Assembly: GCA_003132405.1 (NCBI GenBank)
Contig: PKXQ01000148.1
Coordinates: 62,001 to 126,000 of the forward strand
DNA length: 64,000 bases
Source of the DNA: Acidobacteriaceae bacterium
GTDB lineage: Bacteria > Acidobacteriota > Terriglobia > Terriglobales > Acidobacteriaceae
Direction: 5' to 3'
Both the position numbers and the translations under genes were made by a program. The notes below the pieces were generated by a model, which was not told the DNA's origin, did no database searches, and saw only the letters and a program-made list of their open reading frames with translations. Shown one piece after another: positions 43,135 through 50,322 of this stretch; position 1 is the stretch's first letter, and each line of letters starts with the position of its first letter.

Positions 43135-43587
43135 ATGGCGAACATGTATTTGCTTACTGCCACGCTCGTTATTGCCGGATGGATAGTGCTGTTGATCGCC
43201 CTGCGGCGCGGGCTCGCACGCAGATGCGACGAACTTCGCCTTGAGTTTCGGCGGCAAATTGATTCGCTGTCCGCTAGTGTCACGGCTCTGGAACGAACAA
43301 TTGCGACGCGTAATGCTTCAGCTCAAGGGGAGTCGACCGTTACCAGTGCTGGAGCTGCGAGTGAGGATGTGGCGCAAGGCCCACTAACGCAAGCCTCCGA
43401 CGAGATTACCCCGGAGATCTTGGCGGCGATCACTAAGACGATTACGGCTTTGCTGGGCAGGAAGGTTCACGTTCGCTCCGTGAAGCTATTGGCTACGCCC
43501 GACGCGGCCTCCAATCCGTGGGCGCAGAACGGGCGCGCTGTAATCCAGGCATCGCACAACTTCTCGCAGCGGAAACGCGAATCATGA
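43135..43587 (+). CDS. OadG/MmdD-like small membrane subunit
   Basis: A 150-residue protein with one N-terminal membrane helix (MYLLTATLVIAGWIVLLIAL), a charged helix (CDELRLEFRRQIDSLSASV) and a Ser/Ala/Glu-rich linker. The C-terminal part reads ITPEILAAITKTITALLGRKVHVRSVKLL and NPWAQNGRAVIQASHN. That ending resembles the delta/gamma subunits of sodium-pumping decarboxylases, which bind the carboxyltransferase. The membrane beta subunit of such pumps is absent here, so this protein may simply tether the carboxylase to the membrane. The call rests on context and general similarity. Confidence 0.6.
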   Translation: MANMYLLTATLVIAGWIVLLIALRRGLARRCDELRLEFRRQIDSLSASVTALERTIATRNASAQGESTVTSAGAASEDVAQGPLTQASDEITPEILAAITKTITALLGRKVHVRSVKLLATPDAASNPWAQNGRAVIQASHNFSQRKRES

Positions 43588-43657
43588 TTCAGAGAATCAT
43601 GATCGAGCGATACGTGATCAGTTCATCGAATTGCGCTTCAGCCGAAGGGAGCCGTCG

Positions 43658-44047
43658 TTGAAGATACAAATCGCGATCGGCGGAAAGGCGTATGAAGTTG
43701 AGGTCGACGTCGAAGGCGGTGAGGAGCACATGGGTGTGCCCGGCCATCTTCCCGCCGGAACGGCAACCATCCAGTCCACGCGAGTTCCGACCGCCCCTCG
43801 ACCCCACTCTCCGTCAGAGGTGGATGCCGATGAATCAAAAGTATGCCGCAGTCCCGTGGCAGGAATCGTTGCTCGAGTCTGCGTTCATCCCGGAGAAGCG
43901 CTCCAGTTGGACGATCTGCTGGTGGTTCTGGAAGCCATGAAGATGGAAACCAGCGTTACGGCGCCGATTGCAGGTAAGGTGAAAGCAGTGAAAGTAGCGC
44001 CCGGTGAAGCGGTAAAGCTCAATCAGGTTTTGGTCGAGTTCGAATAG
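43658..44047 (+). CDS. Biotin carboxyl carrier protein
   Basis: A 129-residue biotinyl-domain protein. It starts MKIQIAIGGKAYEVEVDVEGG and ends in the classic swinging-arm domain: SPVAGIVARVCVHPGEALQLDDLLVVLEAMKMETSVTAPIAGKVKAV. Lys95 in EAMKME is the biotin attachment site. The start is TTG with AAGGGAG upstream. It carries activated CO2 from a biotin carboxylase encoded elsewhere to the carboxyltransferase at the head of this operon. The fused ketosynthase-reductase gene starts 35 bases later. Confidence 0.92.
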   Translation: MKIQIAIGGKAYEVEVDVEGGEEHMGVPGHLPAGTATIQSTRVPTAPRPHSPSEVDADESKVCRSPVAGIVARVCVHPGEALQLDDLLVVLEAMKMETSVTAPIAGKVKAVKVAPGEAVKLNQVLVEFE

Positions 44048-44082
44048 CGGGAAAGGCTTAGCAGCCAGAAAGAAGTAGTATT

Positions 44083-46767
44083 ATGTCAGTCAAACCTTTT
44101 GTGATTAATCGTTACGGCCGGATGGTCTTCCCCTGCAACTTCTTTCCAGAGTTGGATTTCAGCGTCTTCCAAACGCTTCAGCAATTCAATTCCGTCATCC
44201 GCCGCGACTTCGGAGAGAAAGCGCCGACGGAAGCAGAGATCGTGGCCCGAGTCGATGCGGGGCACTATCAGAACCGCTACGAGGTCTGCCGCGATATGGC
44301 GCTAAATCTGTTTTGGGCGCAACGCTACGTACTGACCATGTATGAGAAACGTCCGACCCGTTGGGGTGATCTGCCGCGGAATCGTAACGACATTTTCCTT
44401 GGCCTATATAAGCCGCGCGATTCAGCCGGGTCCCCGGCGTCTATCGAAGCCGGTTACCTAAAGCTGCCGGCCATGTGGGATGAGCAAACCGAAGACAAAA
44501 GCTTCCGCTTGCTAATGGACGTGCTGCGAAATAAACAGGGATCCGGCGGAGAATTTCGTGCGCTTCGGCCGACCGTTGCTGAGATTCTAACCGACCCCAA
44601 AAATAGAACCTATCGCCTCTTAACGTATGACCGCGATTATTACGGCTACGACTACGACGATGTCATTGATTGCATCCATACGATTCCTGAGCTCGAGGCC
44701 CTGATGCGGCAGGCCATGATCCTGCACAACCAATACCGCTGGGATCCGGCGAGCAGCACCACTACCGAGGTGGGCAAGTTGCAAGACGACGACTATGTCG
44801 TAGCCTTCCACCCCCGCAATAGCGAAGTGATTGAGTTTCTCCGTCGAGTAAAACGCAATGGCCATTCCGCACCTCGGCCGCGACCTGCGCGGCCTGAAAC
44901 TCTGGCGTTGAGCGAGCCCGAAACGCCTTATCCACCGGTAATCGTGCGCGACAGCTTCTCGGTGATGCCCCGGATCGAGGCGATTGCGGTTTATGAGGGC
45001 GAGATCCCTTGCACCAATAAAGACCTCATCAGCAACCACGCTTACTGCTGGTCGCGCATGAGTGCAGCGGATATTTCCGACAAGACAGGGATCGAATCGC
45101 GCTGCTACACGGAATTGAGTCTCGAAGACATGTCTCTGCTGGCGGTGCGCGCGGCATTGACCAAGTCGGGGCGCAAGCCCTCGGAGATCGGCGCTGTCCT
45201 ATTCTGCAGCTGCACCAGTACCACACTCATCCCATCAATCGCTACGTGGTTGTCGGGAGAATTAGGACTACGCCAGACCCATAATTCCTGCGACATTATC
45301 GCCGCGTGTGCGGGCATGTCCTATGGCCTGGCCGAGGCGATCCGGCTCCTGCAAGAGGTCAGGCGCCCCATCATCGTCGTTTGCGCGGAAAAATTTTCGG
45401 ACAAGATTGGAACTGTGCGTACCTCGCGCATGATCTTCGGCGATGGCGCAGCGGCCATGGTAGTCGGACCCGCGCCAGAAGGAGCACTGCCCGACATCGA
45501 GGTCTTCCAGACCTACGCGAGCGGCCCTTGGTCGGAAGTTAACTCCATCATCTGGCCGAATCCGGAGTTCGACAACAACATTACGGTGTATGGCCCCGAA
45601 GTGAAAATGTTGGCGAAGCGTTACCTCGTCCAGATGATTGGAGAACTCAAAACTCTTCCGCGTCCCGACGGTGCGGCGGGCACGCTCATGGATGCGCTCG
45701 ATCTCGTCGTTCCCCACCAGGCCAACAAAAATATGGTGCTGGATCTGGCGCGGGCCGCTGGCATCGCTCCCGAACAGCTTTACTTCAATATCGACCGCGT
45801 CGGCAACACCTCATCTGCCAGCATTCTCTTGGCTATTCACGATGCGGTACGGGAGGGACGAATCGATCGGCCGATGCGGGTTTTCGCGCCGGGATTTGGA
45901 GCTGGCGCAGTGGGTGGGTACGTCGTGATGCGGGTCGACCCGGCAATAGTGCATTGCAACTCTCAGGAGAGGATTACTTCTATGGCAAACAATGGAAATA
46001 ATGGCAACAACGGAAATCACGGAGTCGGTTCACTCATCGGCAAGGTCGCGCTGGTGACCGGCTCTGGACGAGGCATTGGGCGCGCGATCGCTTTGGAACT
46101 CGCCCGGCGTGGCGCCAACATCGCGCTCAACTATCGGTCCGATACCACGCACGCTGAGAGCGCCTGCGCCGAAATTCGGCAACTGGGCGTGGAGTGCACC
46201 TTGGTTCAAGGTGACGTGGCGAAGAAGGGAGAGGCTCACCGCATCGTGAAAGAAGTGCTGGATAAATGGCAGCGCCTCGATATTCTCGTCAACAACGCCG
46301 GCATTACGCGCGACCGATCGATGCGAAAGATGACCGAGGACGACTGGGCAGAAGTGATTAACGTCAACCTGAACGGCACTTTCTACTGCACCAGAGCCGC
46401 CTTACCCGCGATGATTAATCAGCGGTTCGGGCGCATCATCAATATCAGTTCGGTGGTAGGACAAATGGGCGCGTTCGGGCAAGCCAATTATTCGGCGAGC
46501 AAAGGCGGCATCATCGCTTTCACCAAGACGCTCGCCTTGGAAATGGCGAAGTTCAACATCACCGCCAACGCGATCGCGCCAGGATTTACCTCGACCGAAA
46601 TGGTCGACGCAATTCCGGAAGAGATTGCGGCGCAGATTAAGGCGAAGATTCCCCTTGGGCGGTTCGCCTCGGTCGAGGAAGTGGCAAAAGCGGCCGGGTT
46701 CCTGGCGGCCGACGCCGACTACATCACGGGACAAGAGTTGAATGTTAACGGCGGTTACCACATGTAA
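44083..46767 (+). CDS. Trimodular protein: unknown domain, ketoacyl synthase III, FabG/PhaB-type reductase
   Basis: One uninterrupted frame of 894 residues. Residues 1-290 match nothing I recognise. Residues about 300-625 are a KAS III (FabH-like) fold with the full triad: Cys409 in IIAACAGMSYG, His545 in VVPHQANKNM and Asn575 in VGNTSSASI. After a short NNGNNGNNGNHG linker, residues 645-894 are a short-chain reductase with TGSGRGIGRAI, NNAGITRD, the Ser in INISSV and YSASK, nearest to FabG/PhaB. In a PHA locus the obvious role is condensation to acetoacetyl-CoA and reduction to 3-hydroxybutyryl-CoA; that is inference. An internal ribosome site and ATG at 45965-45984 could also yield the reductase alone. 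Confidence 0.85.
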   Translation: MSVKPFVINRYGRMVFPCNFFPELDFSVFQTLQQFNSVIRRDFGEKAPTEAEIVARVDAGHYQNRYEVCRDMALNLFWAQRYVLTMYEKRPTRWGDLPRNRNDIFLGLYKPRDSAGSPASIEAGYLKLPAMWDEQTEDKSFRLLMDVLRNKQGSGGEFRALRPTVAEILTDPKNRTYRLLTYDRDYYGYDYDDVIDCIHTIPELEALMRQAMILHNQYRWDPASSTTTEVGKLQDDDYVVAFHPRNSEVIEFLRRVKRNGHSAPRPRPARPETLALSEPETPYPPVIVRDSFSVMPRIEAIAVYEGEIPCTNKDLISNHAYCWSRMSAADISDKTGIESRCYTELSLEDMSLLAVRAALTKSGRKPSEIGAVLFCSCTSTTLIPSIATWLSGELGLRQTHNSCDIIAACAGMSYGLAEAIRLLQEVRRPIIVVCAEKFSDKIGTVRTSRMIFGDGAAAMVVGPAPEGALPDIEVFQTYASGPWSEVNSIIWPNPEFDNNITVYGPEVKMLAKRYLVQMIGELKTLPRPDGAAGTLMDALDLVVPHQANKNMVLDLARAAGIAPEQLYFNIDRVGNTSSASILLAIHDAVREGRIDRPMRVFAPGFGAGAVGGYVVMRVDPAIVHCNSQERITSMANNGNNGNNGNHGVGSLIGKVALVTGSGRGIGRAIALELARRGANIALNYRSDTTHAESACAEIRQLGVECTLVQGDVAKKGEAHRIVKEVLDKWQRLDILVNNAGITRDRSMRKMTEDDWAEVINVNLNGTFYCTRAALPAMINQRFGRIINISSVVGQMGAFGQANYSASKGGIIAFTKTLALEMAKFNITANAIAPGFTSTEMVDAIPEEIAAQIKAKIPLGRFASVEEVAKAAGFLAADADYITGQELNVNGGYHM
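45965..45984 (+). promoter_or_regulatory. Internal ribosome site and start codon inside the fusion gene
   Basis: AGGAGAGG at 45965-45972 is followed nine bases later by an in-frame ATG at 45982 (residue 634), exactly where the reductase module begins. This suggests two once-separate genes, or production of a free reductase as well as the fusion. Confidence 0.65.
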
Positions 46768-46836
46768 AGCTGCAGGAGCAGGATTGTTTTTTGAGGACAA
46801 CTTGTGATGTAATGGTGCAGTGCAGCAATTAGTTCG

Positions 46837-46847
46837 CTGCGCTGCAG
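46837..46847. promoter_or_regulatory. Putative PhaR operator upstream of the second reductase
   Basis: CTGC-GCT-GCAG, a palindrome of the form CTGC-N3-GCAG, lies 14 bases before the ATG at 46862, next to the ribosome site. I recall this as the motif reported for alphaproteobacterial PhaR repressors. PhaR is encoded 1.7 kb downstream. Confidence 0.5.
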
Positions 46848-46861
46848 CGAGGAAATCATAA

Positions 46862-47692
46862 ATGTCCTTTACTCTTGATGGCAAGACAGCTTTGGTGACT
46901 GGGTCCGGCCGCGGAATCGGCCGGGCGATTGCAGAAAAACTGGCGGAATGTGGCGCCGCTGTGATGGTTAACGATCTCGACGAAGGTGCCTTGCGCGAGA
47001 CCAAATATCTATTAGGCTCGATGGGAAAGAGGGTCGAAGTCTTCGCCGGCGATCTCACCCAGCCGCAATTTCCCGATCAGCTGGTTCAGGCTACGTTGGA
47101 CGCCTTTGGCTCCATCGACATCATCGTCAACAACGCCGGCTACAGTTGGGATGGCGTTATTCAGAAAACTACCGACGAGCAGTTTCAGGCCATGCTCGAA
47201 ATCCACCTGGTCGTGCCTTTTCGTGTTCTGCGGGCCGCCTCAACCCACATACGGGATACAGCTAAGCGTGAGATCGCAGCTGGCAAGCAAGTTATGCGCA
47301 AGGTCGTCAACATTACCTCGATTGCCGGCACCGACGGCAATCCCGGCCAGTCAGGTTATTCATCCGGCAAAGCCGGCGTACTTGGACTGACCCGTACGCT
47401 GGCTAAGGAATGGGGCCGCTACAACGTCAATGTTAATGCGGTTGGTTTCGGTCTGATTGAAACGCGCCTTACACAGGTTCTGCGCGACAAGGAATCAAGC
47501 ATCGAGATGCGCGGGCATTCGATTCGAGTAGGAGTGCAGGCTGAGATGCTGGAATCGGTGAAAACCGCTTGCCCGTTGGGGCGACTAGGCACCCCTGCTG
47601 AAGCCGCAAGCGCAGTCCTTTTCTTCTGCTCGCCGCTCTCCGATTACGTGACCGGCGAGGTGCTCATTTGCGGAGGCGGCTTCCACTTCTAG
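46862..47692 (+). CDS. Short-chain dehydrogenase/reductase (FabG-like)
   Basis: A 276-residue SDR. The NAD(P) site is ALVTGSGRGIGRAIAEKLAECG, then NNAGYSWDG. The catalytic Ser lies in NITSIAGTDG, and Tyr/Lys in YSSGK. The protein is 25-30 residues longer than standard FabG, with insertions around REIAAGKQVMRKV and SSIEMRGHSIRVGVQ. It is in the PHA locus with a possible PhaR operator in its leader, so it may reduce a 3-ketoacyl-CoA, perhaps of different chain length from the fused reductase's substrate. Specificity cannot be read from the sequence. Confidence 0.9.
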   Translation: MSFTLDGKTALVTGSGRGIGRAIAEKLAECGAAVMVNDLDEGALRETKYLLGSMGKRVEVFAGDLTQPQFPDQLVQATLDAFGSIDIIVNNAGYSWDGVIQKTTDEQFQAMLEIHLVVPFRVLRAASTHIRDTAKREIAAGKQVMRKVVNITSIAGTDGNPGQSGYSSGKAGVLGLTRTLAKEWGRYNVNVNAVGFGLIETRLTQVLRDKESSIEMRGHSIRVGVQAEMLESVKTACPLGRLGTPAEAASAVLFFCSPLSDYVTGEVLICGGGFHF

Positions 47693-47706
47693 CAGAGAAT
47701 GAGGTA

Positions 47707-47898
47707 CTAGGACGCCGCCGCGACCGTTGCGGAAACGTCATTCTCTTCTCTCTCTTCTCTCTCCGCATCCAGGACCAGAAGTCTGACGTCGACGTAGTGA
47801 TCGAAGTTGTGCTCGTATCCTGAGTCAAACGAAGTTACGGACGGGCGCGCGCCAGTATTATTCGGGCGAGACGAATTGAGTGCGATTGAGGAGGTCAT
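47707..47898 (-). CDS. Possible small acidic protein
   Basis: A 63-residue frame with a strong ribosome site (AGGAAGG nine bases before the ATG). The first half is Ser/Asn-rich (MTSSIALNSSRPNNTGARPS) and the second is acidic (LVLDAEREEREENDVSATVA). No family is recognised. A TACACT -10 box at 47981-47976 and a CRP/FNR-like palindrome centred about 42 bases before the expected transcription start support real expression. The frame is open further upstream, but the ribosome site marks this start. Confidence 0.45.
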   Translation of the reverse strand: MTSSIALNSSRPNNTGARPSVTSFDSGYEHNFDHYVDVRLLVLDAEREEREENDVSATVAAAS

Positions 47899-48225
47899 GA
47901 AAAATTTCCTTCCTGCATTTAGCTGAGTCCACTCCAACTGAAGAGATAAACTCTCGACGGTTACTAACTGCGGAAAGTGTAGCCCATAATCCCGATGGAA
48001 ATTTGTGATGTTCGTCACTTTGCGCGGTGTTTTCTATCACCCAACGCCAAAGCGACCCGGCTTCTTCGATGGATGATGGCGTACCATGCCGGCTACTGAT
48101 TTTCTCGATAGGACAAATCTGGTTTTTGCATTTCTCGAACGGTTGCCGGGTCAGTAAAGTAGTGTCATCGGCCAAATCTGCAACCTGTAGGCAGGTTCGA
48201 TCAATTCCAGCCGAAGGGGTGGAAT
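47899..48225. other. Regulatory-looking gene-free stretch in the PHA locus
   Basis: This 327-base gap separates the small minus-strand gene from the small plus-strand gene. It holds a CRP/FNR-type palindrome (48004-48019), a candidate minus-strand -10 box (TACACT, 47981-47976) and a short perfect hairpin AACCTG-TAGG-CAGGTT (about 48182-48197). I see no larger gene. Its base composition is more AT-rich than the flanking genes. Confidence 0.5.
48004..48019. promoter_or_regulatory. CRP/FNR-family-like binding site
   Basis: TGTGA-TGTTCG-TCACT differs from the CRP consensus TGTGA-N6-TCACA at one position. It is centred about 42 bases upstream of the expected start of a minus-strand transcript with TACACT as -10, which is the spacing of a class II activator site. 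Confidence 0.4.
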
Positions 48226-48441
48226 ATGAAAAAAATGGATGGTCACGTCGATCAGAAGGTTCGTCGTATTTGCCGCGCTATCAACCGCCGTGCGAACGAC
48301 CGCCGCAAATTGCGATCGCTCGTGGCTCGGCTGCAAGCCGCTCTAAGGCTAGAGGAAACAAAGCAGCAAGCACAACGCACGCTAGCGGGGAAGACTTCTC
48401 TGCAGGCCGACGATCCGTTCGACAAGATCATGATTGCCTAA
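48226..48441 (+). CDS. Small basic helical protein of unknown function
   Basis: A 71-residue, highly charged protein (MKKMDGHVDQKVRRICRAINRRANDRRKLRSLV and LQAALRLEETKQQAQRTL in its first 55 residues). It is predicted almost entirely helical with Arg clusters, suggesting RNA, DNA or polyanion binding. GAAGGGG lies about seven bases before the ATG. Its last codons overlap the first of two copies of ATGATTGCCTAA, with the second copy just after the stop. It lies next to phaR in the PHA locus, but no PHA role can be shown. Confidence 0.6.
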   Translation: MKKMDGHVDQKVRRICRAINRRANDRRKLRSLVARLQAALRLEETKQQAQRTLAGKTSLQADDPFDKIMIA

Positions 48442-48522
48442 AGATGATTGCCTAACCGCGGGGTGGTGAAACGCTGCGAAAAAAACGCGCACCCACAAAT
48501 GCGGATCGAGTCCACGATTACT

Positions 48523-49080
48523 CTACGACTTTCGTTTTCGCTTGCGCGCGGGTTTCTTCCGGGCGAGTTCGTCCACCATTGACGTCAATTTTTCTACGCG
48601 CCGCTTCAGTTCGTCGACATCATCTGTGTCATCGTTCTTCTGCTGGCGCTTCCCGGCATCATGGGGCACTCCCGTCGGCGGACCCCAAGGCTCTGGAGGG
48701 GCCGCCTGACGCGCCGCCGTTTGGATAAGCTCGAACGGGTTTACCGGTGGAGTGATTGCACGGTAGGCATTCTGATACATATCCACAACGGCCTTCATGT
48801 ATTTCAAGGTCGTTTCCTGCGTTGCCTTTCCGCCGGCGGCTACCATCTGGCGCAATATGTCCAAGGGAAACACAGAATCAGTTTCTTTCGCGTCTTGCAC
48901 GATGATCTGCGTGAGCACCAACCGGGTGATATCTTCGCCGGTACTCGCATCCACCACCTGCACGTCCTGGCCGGCCCGTATCATCTGGGCGACTTCGTCC
49001 TGGTTGATGTACTCGCTGTTTGTGGTGTCGTAGAGGCGGCGGTTTCCATACTTCTTGATGACCACGGTTTTGCGTTTCAT
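48523..49080 (-). CDS. phaR: PHA synthesis regulator PhaR
   Basis: A 185-residue protein with the full PhaR N-terminal domain: VVIKKYGNRRLYDTTNSEYINQDEVAQMIRAGQDVQVVDASTGEDITRLVLTQIIV. A PHB-accumulation-type helix pair follows (LDILRQMVAAGGKATQETTLKYMKAVVDMYQNAYR). The C-terminus has a coiled coil (DELKRRVEKLTSMVDELARKK) and a Lys/Arg tail. PhaR represses phasin and its own gene and is released when it binds nascent PHA. It is divergent from the phasin gene across a 119-base gap that holds a promoter and a CTGC-N3-GCAG palindrome, the expected arrangement. Confidence 0.93.
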   Translation of the reverse strand: MKRKTVVIKKYGNRRLYDTTNSEYINQDEVAQMIRAGQDVQVVDASTGEDITRLVLTQIIVQDAKETDSVFPLDILRQMVAAGGKATQETTLKYMKAVVDMYQNAYRAITPPVNPFELIQTAARQAAPPEPWGPPTGVPHDAGKRQQKNDDTDDVDELKRRVEKLTSMVDELARKKPARKRKRKS

Positions 49081-49090
49081 GGATTCTCTT

Positions 49091-49116
49091 TTTTACTTGA
49101 CATTTTTACTTGACAT
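49091..49116 (+). repeat. Two 13-base direct repeats duplicating a -35 box
   Basis: TTTTACTTGACAT occurs twice back to back (49091-49103 and 49104-49116), so TTGACA appears at 49097 and again at 49110. Only the second is correctly spaced for the -10 at 49132. Confidence 0.9.
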
Positions 49117-49137
49117 TAGGGGCCGAAGGTTTATGAT
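49110..49137 (+). promoter_or_regulatory. Sigma-70-type promoter of the phasin gene
   Basis: TTGACA at 49110-49115, a 16-base spacer and TATGAT at 49132-49137 give a near-consensus promoter. Transcription should begin near 49144, about 56 bases before the phasin ATG. Confidence 0.8.
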
Positions 49138-49146
49138 TAAACCATG

Positions 49147-49157
49147 CTGCAATGCAG
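49147..49157. promoter_or_regulatory. Putative PhaR operator at the phasin promoter
   Basis: CTGC-AAT-GCAG lies within the larger perfect palindrome TGCTGCA-A-TGCAGCA (about 49145-49159), immediately downstream of the -10 box and over the likely transcription start. A bound repressor would block initiation. It matches the CTGC-N3-GCAG form I recall for PhaR. Confidence 0.65.
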
Positions 49158-49199
49158 CACAATTCGCAACATCCGAAAGATCCTTGAGAGGAGCAAAAC

Positions 49200-49790
49200 A
49201 TGAGCAACCCCAAAAAGTCAACCAAAAGCGTAAATGGTGGAGCCGCCATAAAAGACGAAGTCGTCGAGGCCTTCATCCCCCTGTACACGAAGAACGTCAA
49301 ACGCCTGGCAGAACTTCAGAAGCAATCGCTGGATACCGCTGCTGAACAGAACACCGAACTGATCGCCGCTTGCAAAAAGGCTTTTTCTTACATTCCGGAG
49401 ACTCCCGGATCGTTCCTTTTTGATCTGGTTGGGCAGTCCTTCCAGCGCTTTGTGGAAACGCAAAAAGGTGCGATTGACCTGGCCGTCGAGCAGAGCCATG
49501 TCGTTGTCGGCATCGCCAAAGAGCGCGGCGCATACGTCACCAAGGTAACGGAAGGCGTCACCTCCCTGGTCAAGCAGTCGGTCGAATATTCTGTTGCAGC
49601 GCAAAAGAAAGCGTTGGACTATTATTCGGAACAGCACAAGGAAGCTTGCGAAACCGCCAAGAAGCAGTTCCGGATTCCGAGCAACCCTGCCTCCGACGCA
49701 TTTCAGAGTGGCATCGATGCGCTGATTCAAACGCAGAAGACCATGCTTGACATCGTTTCCAAGCCGTTCAGTAGCAAGGTGGCCGCGTAA
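49200..49790 (+). CDS. Phasin family protein
   Basis: A 196-residue helical protein without a signal peptide. Amphipathic helices with regular QK/AxEQ heptads include LAELQKQSLDTAAEQNTELIAACKKAF, FQRFVETQKGAIDLAVEQSHVVV and YSVAAQKKALDYYSEQHKEACETAKKQF. Phasins coat PHA granules and control their size and number. Its near-consensus promoter and overlapping PhaR-type operator support high, PHA-triggered expression. GAGAGGAG precedes the ATG. The PhaE-like and PhaC genes follow on the same strand. Confidence 0.9.
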   Translation: MSNPKKSTKSVNGGAAIKDEVVEAFIPLYTKNVKRLAELQKQSLDTAAEQNTELIAACKKAFSYIPETPGSFLFDLVGQSFQRFVETQKGAIDLAVEQSHVVVGIAKERGAYVTKVTEGVTSLVKQSVEYSVAAQKKALDYYSEQHKEACETAKKQFRIPSNPASDAFQSGIDALIQTQKTMLDIVSKPFSSKVAA

Positions 49791-49912
49791 GTTACGTTGT
49801 AATATTCAGATACGAAGCACGGCTGGTCCGCCGCCGTTAGTTGTAGTTTGCTCGAGTGAATTTCGGTTCTGAGAAATCTCCGGTTGCGGCCAGCATGGGA
49901 AGGAAGTCGAAA

Positions 49913-50320
49913 ATGGGTGATGAACAGGCAACCAACGGCAAGCCGCCTGATCCGATGGAAGCGTTCCGTGGCCTGCGCGACAGTTACCTCGATGCCTGGG
50001 CGAAGGCGATGGTGGAAACAGTGAACACCGATGCCTACGCCCAATCAACCGGGATCGTGCTCGACACGTATCTGTCCGCCTCTTCTCCGTTTCGCGCAGC
50101 TGTCGAAAAGGCAATGTTGCACGTTTTGGAGCAGTTGAGCATGCCTTCCCGGGCTGATTTTGTCGGGCTGGCAGAGCGGGCCACAAATATTGAAATGCGT
50201 CTCGACGATATGGATGCTAAGTTAGATCGGATCGAGATCTTACTCACGAAGCCTGAGGCAAACAAACGAAAAGCAAATCCAGCAGTAAAAAACAGAAAGC
50301 AAAACAAAGGGGCAAAGTAG
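49913..50320 (+). CDS. Short PhaE-like PHA synthase subunit
   Basis: A 135-residue protein directly before phaC (2-base gap). The N-terminal part (DPMEAFRGLRDSYLDAWAKAMVETVN) resembles the start of PhaE, and the C-terminal part (EQLSMPSRADFVGLAERATNIEMRLDDMDAKLDRIE) resembles the PhaE/PhaR-subunit end that contacts the synthase. Classical class III PhaE is about 350 residues, so the middle is missing. The tail is basic (KRKANPAVKNRKQNKGAK). The frame opens 57 bases upstream, but AAGGAAG six bases before the ATG at 49913 fixes the start. The synthase is probably active only with this partner. Confidence 0.72.
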   Translation: MGDEQATNGKPPDPMEAFRGLRDSYLDAWAKAMVETVNTDAYAQSTGIVLDTYLSASSPFRAAVEKAMLHVLEQLSMPSRADFVGLAERATNIEMRLDDMDAKLDRIEILLTKPEANKRKANPAVKNRKQNKGAK

Positions 50321-50322
50321 CA

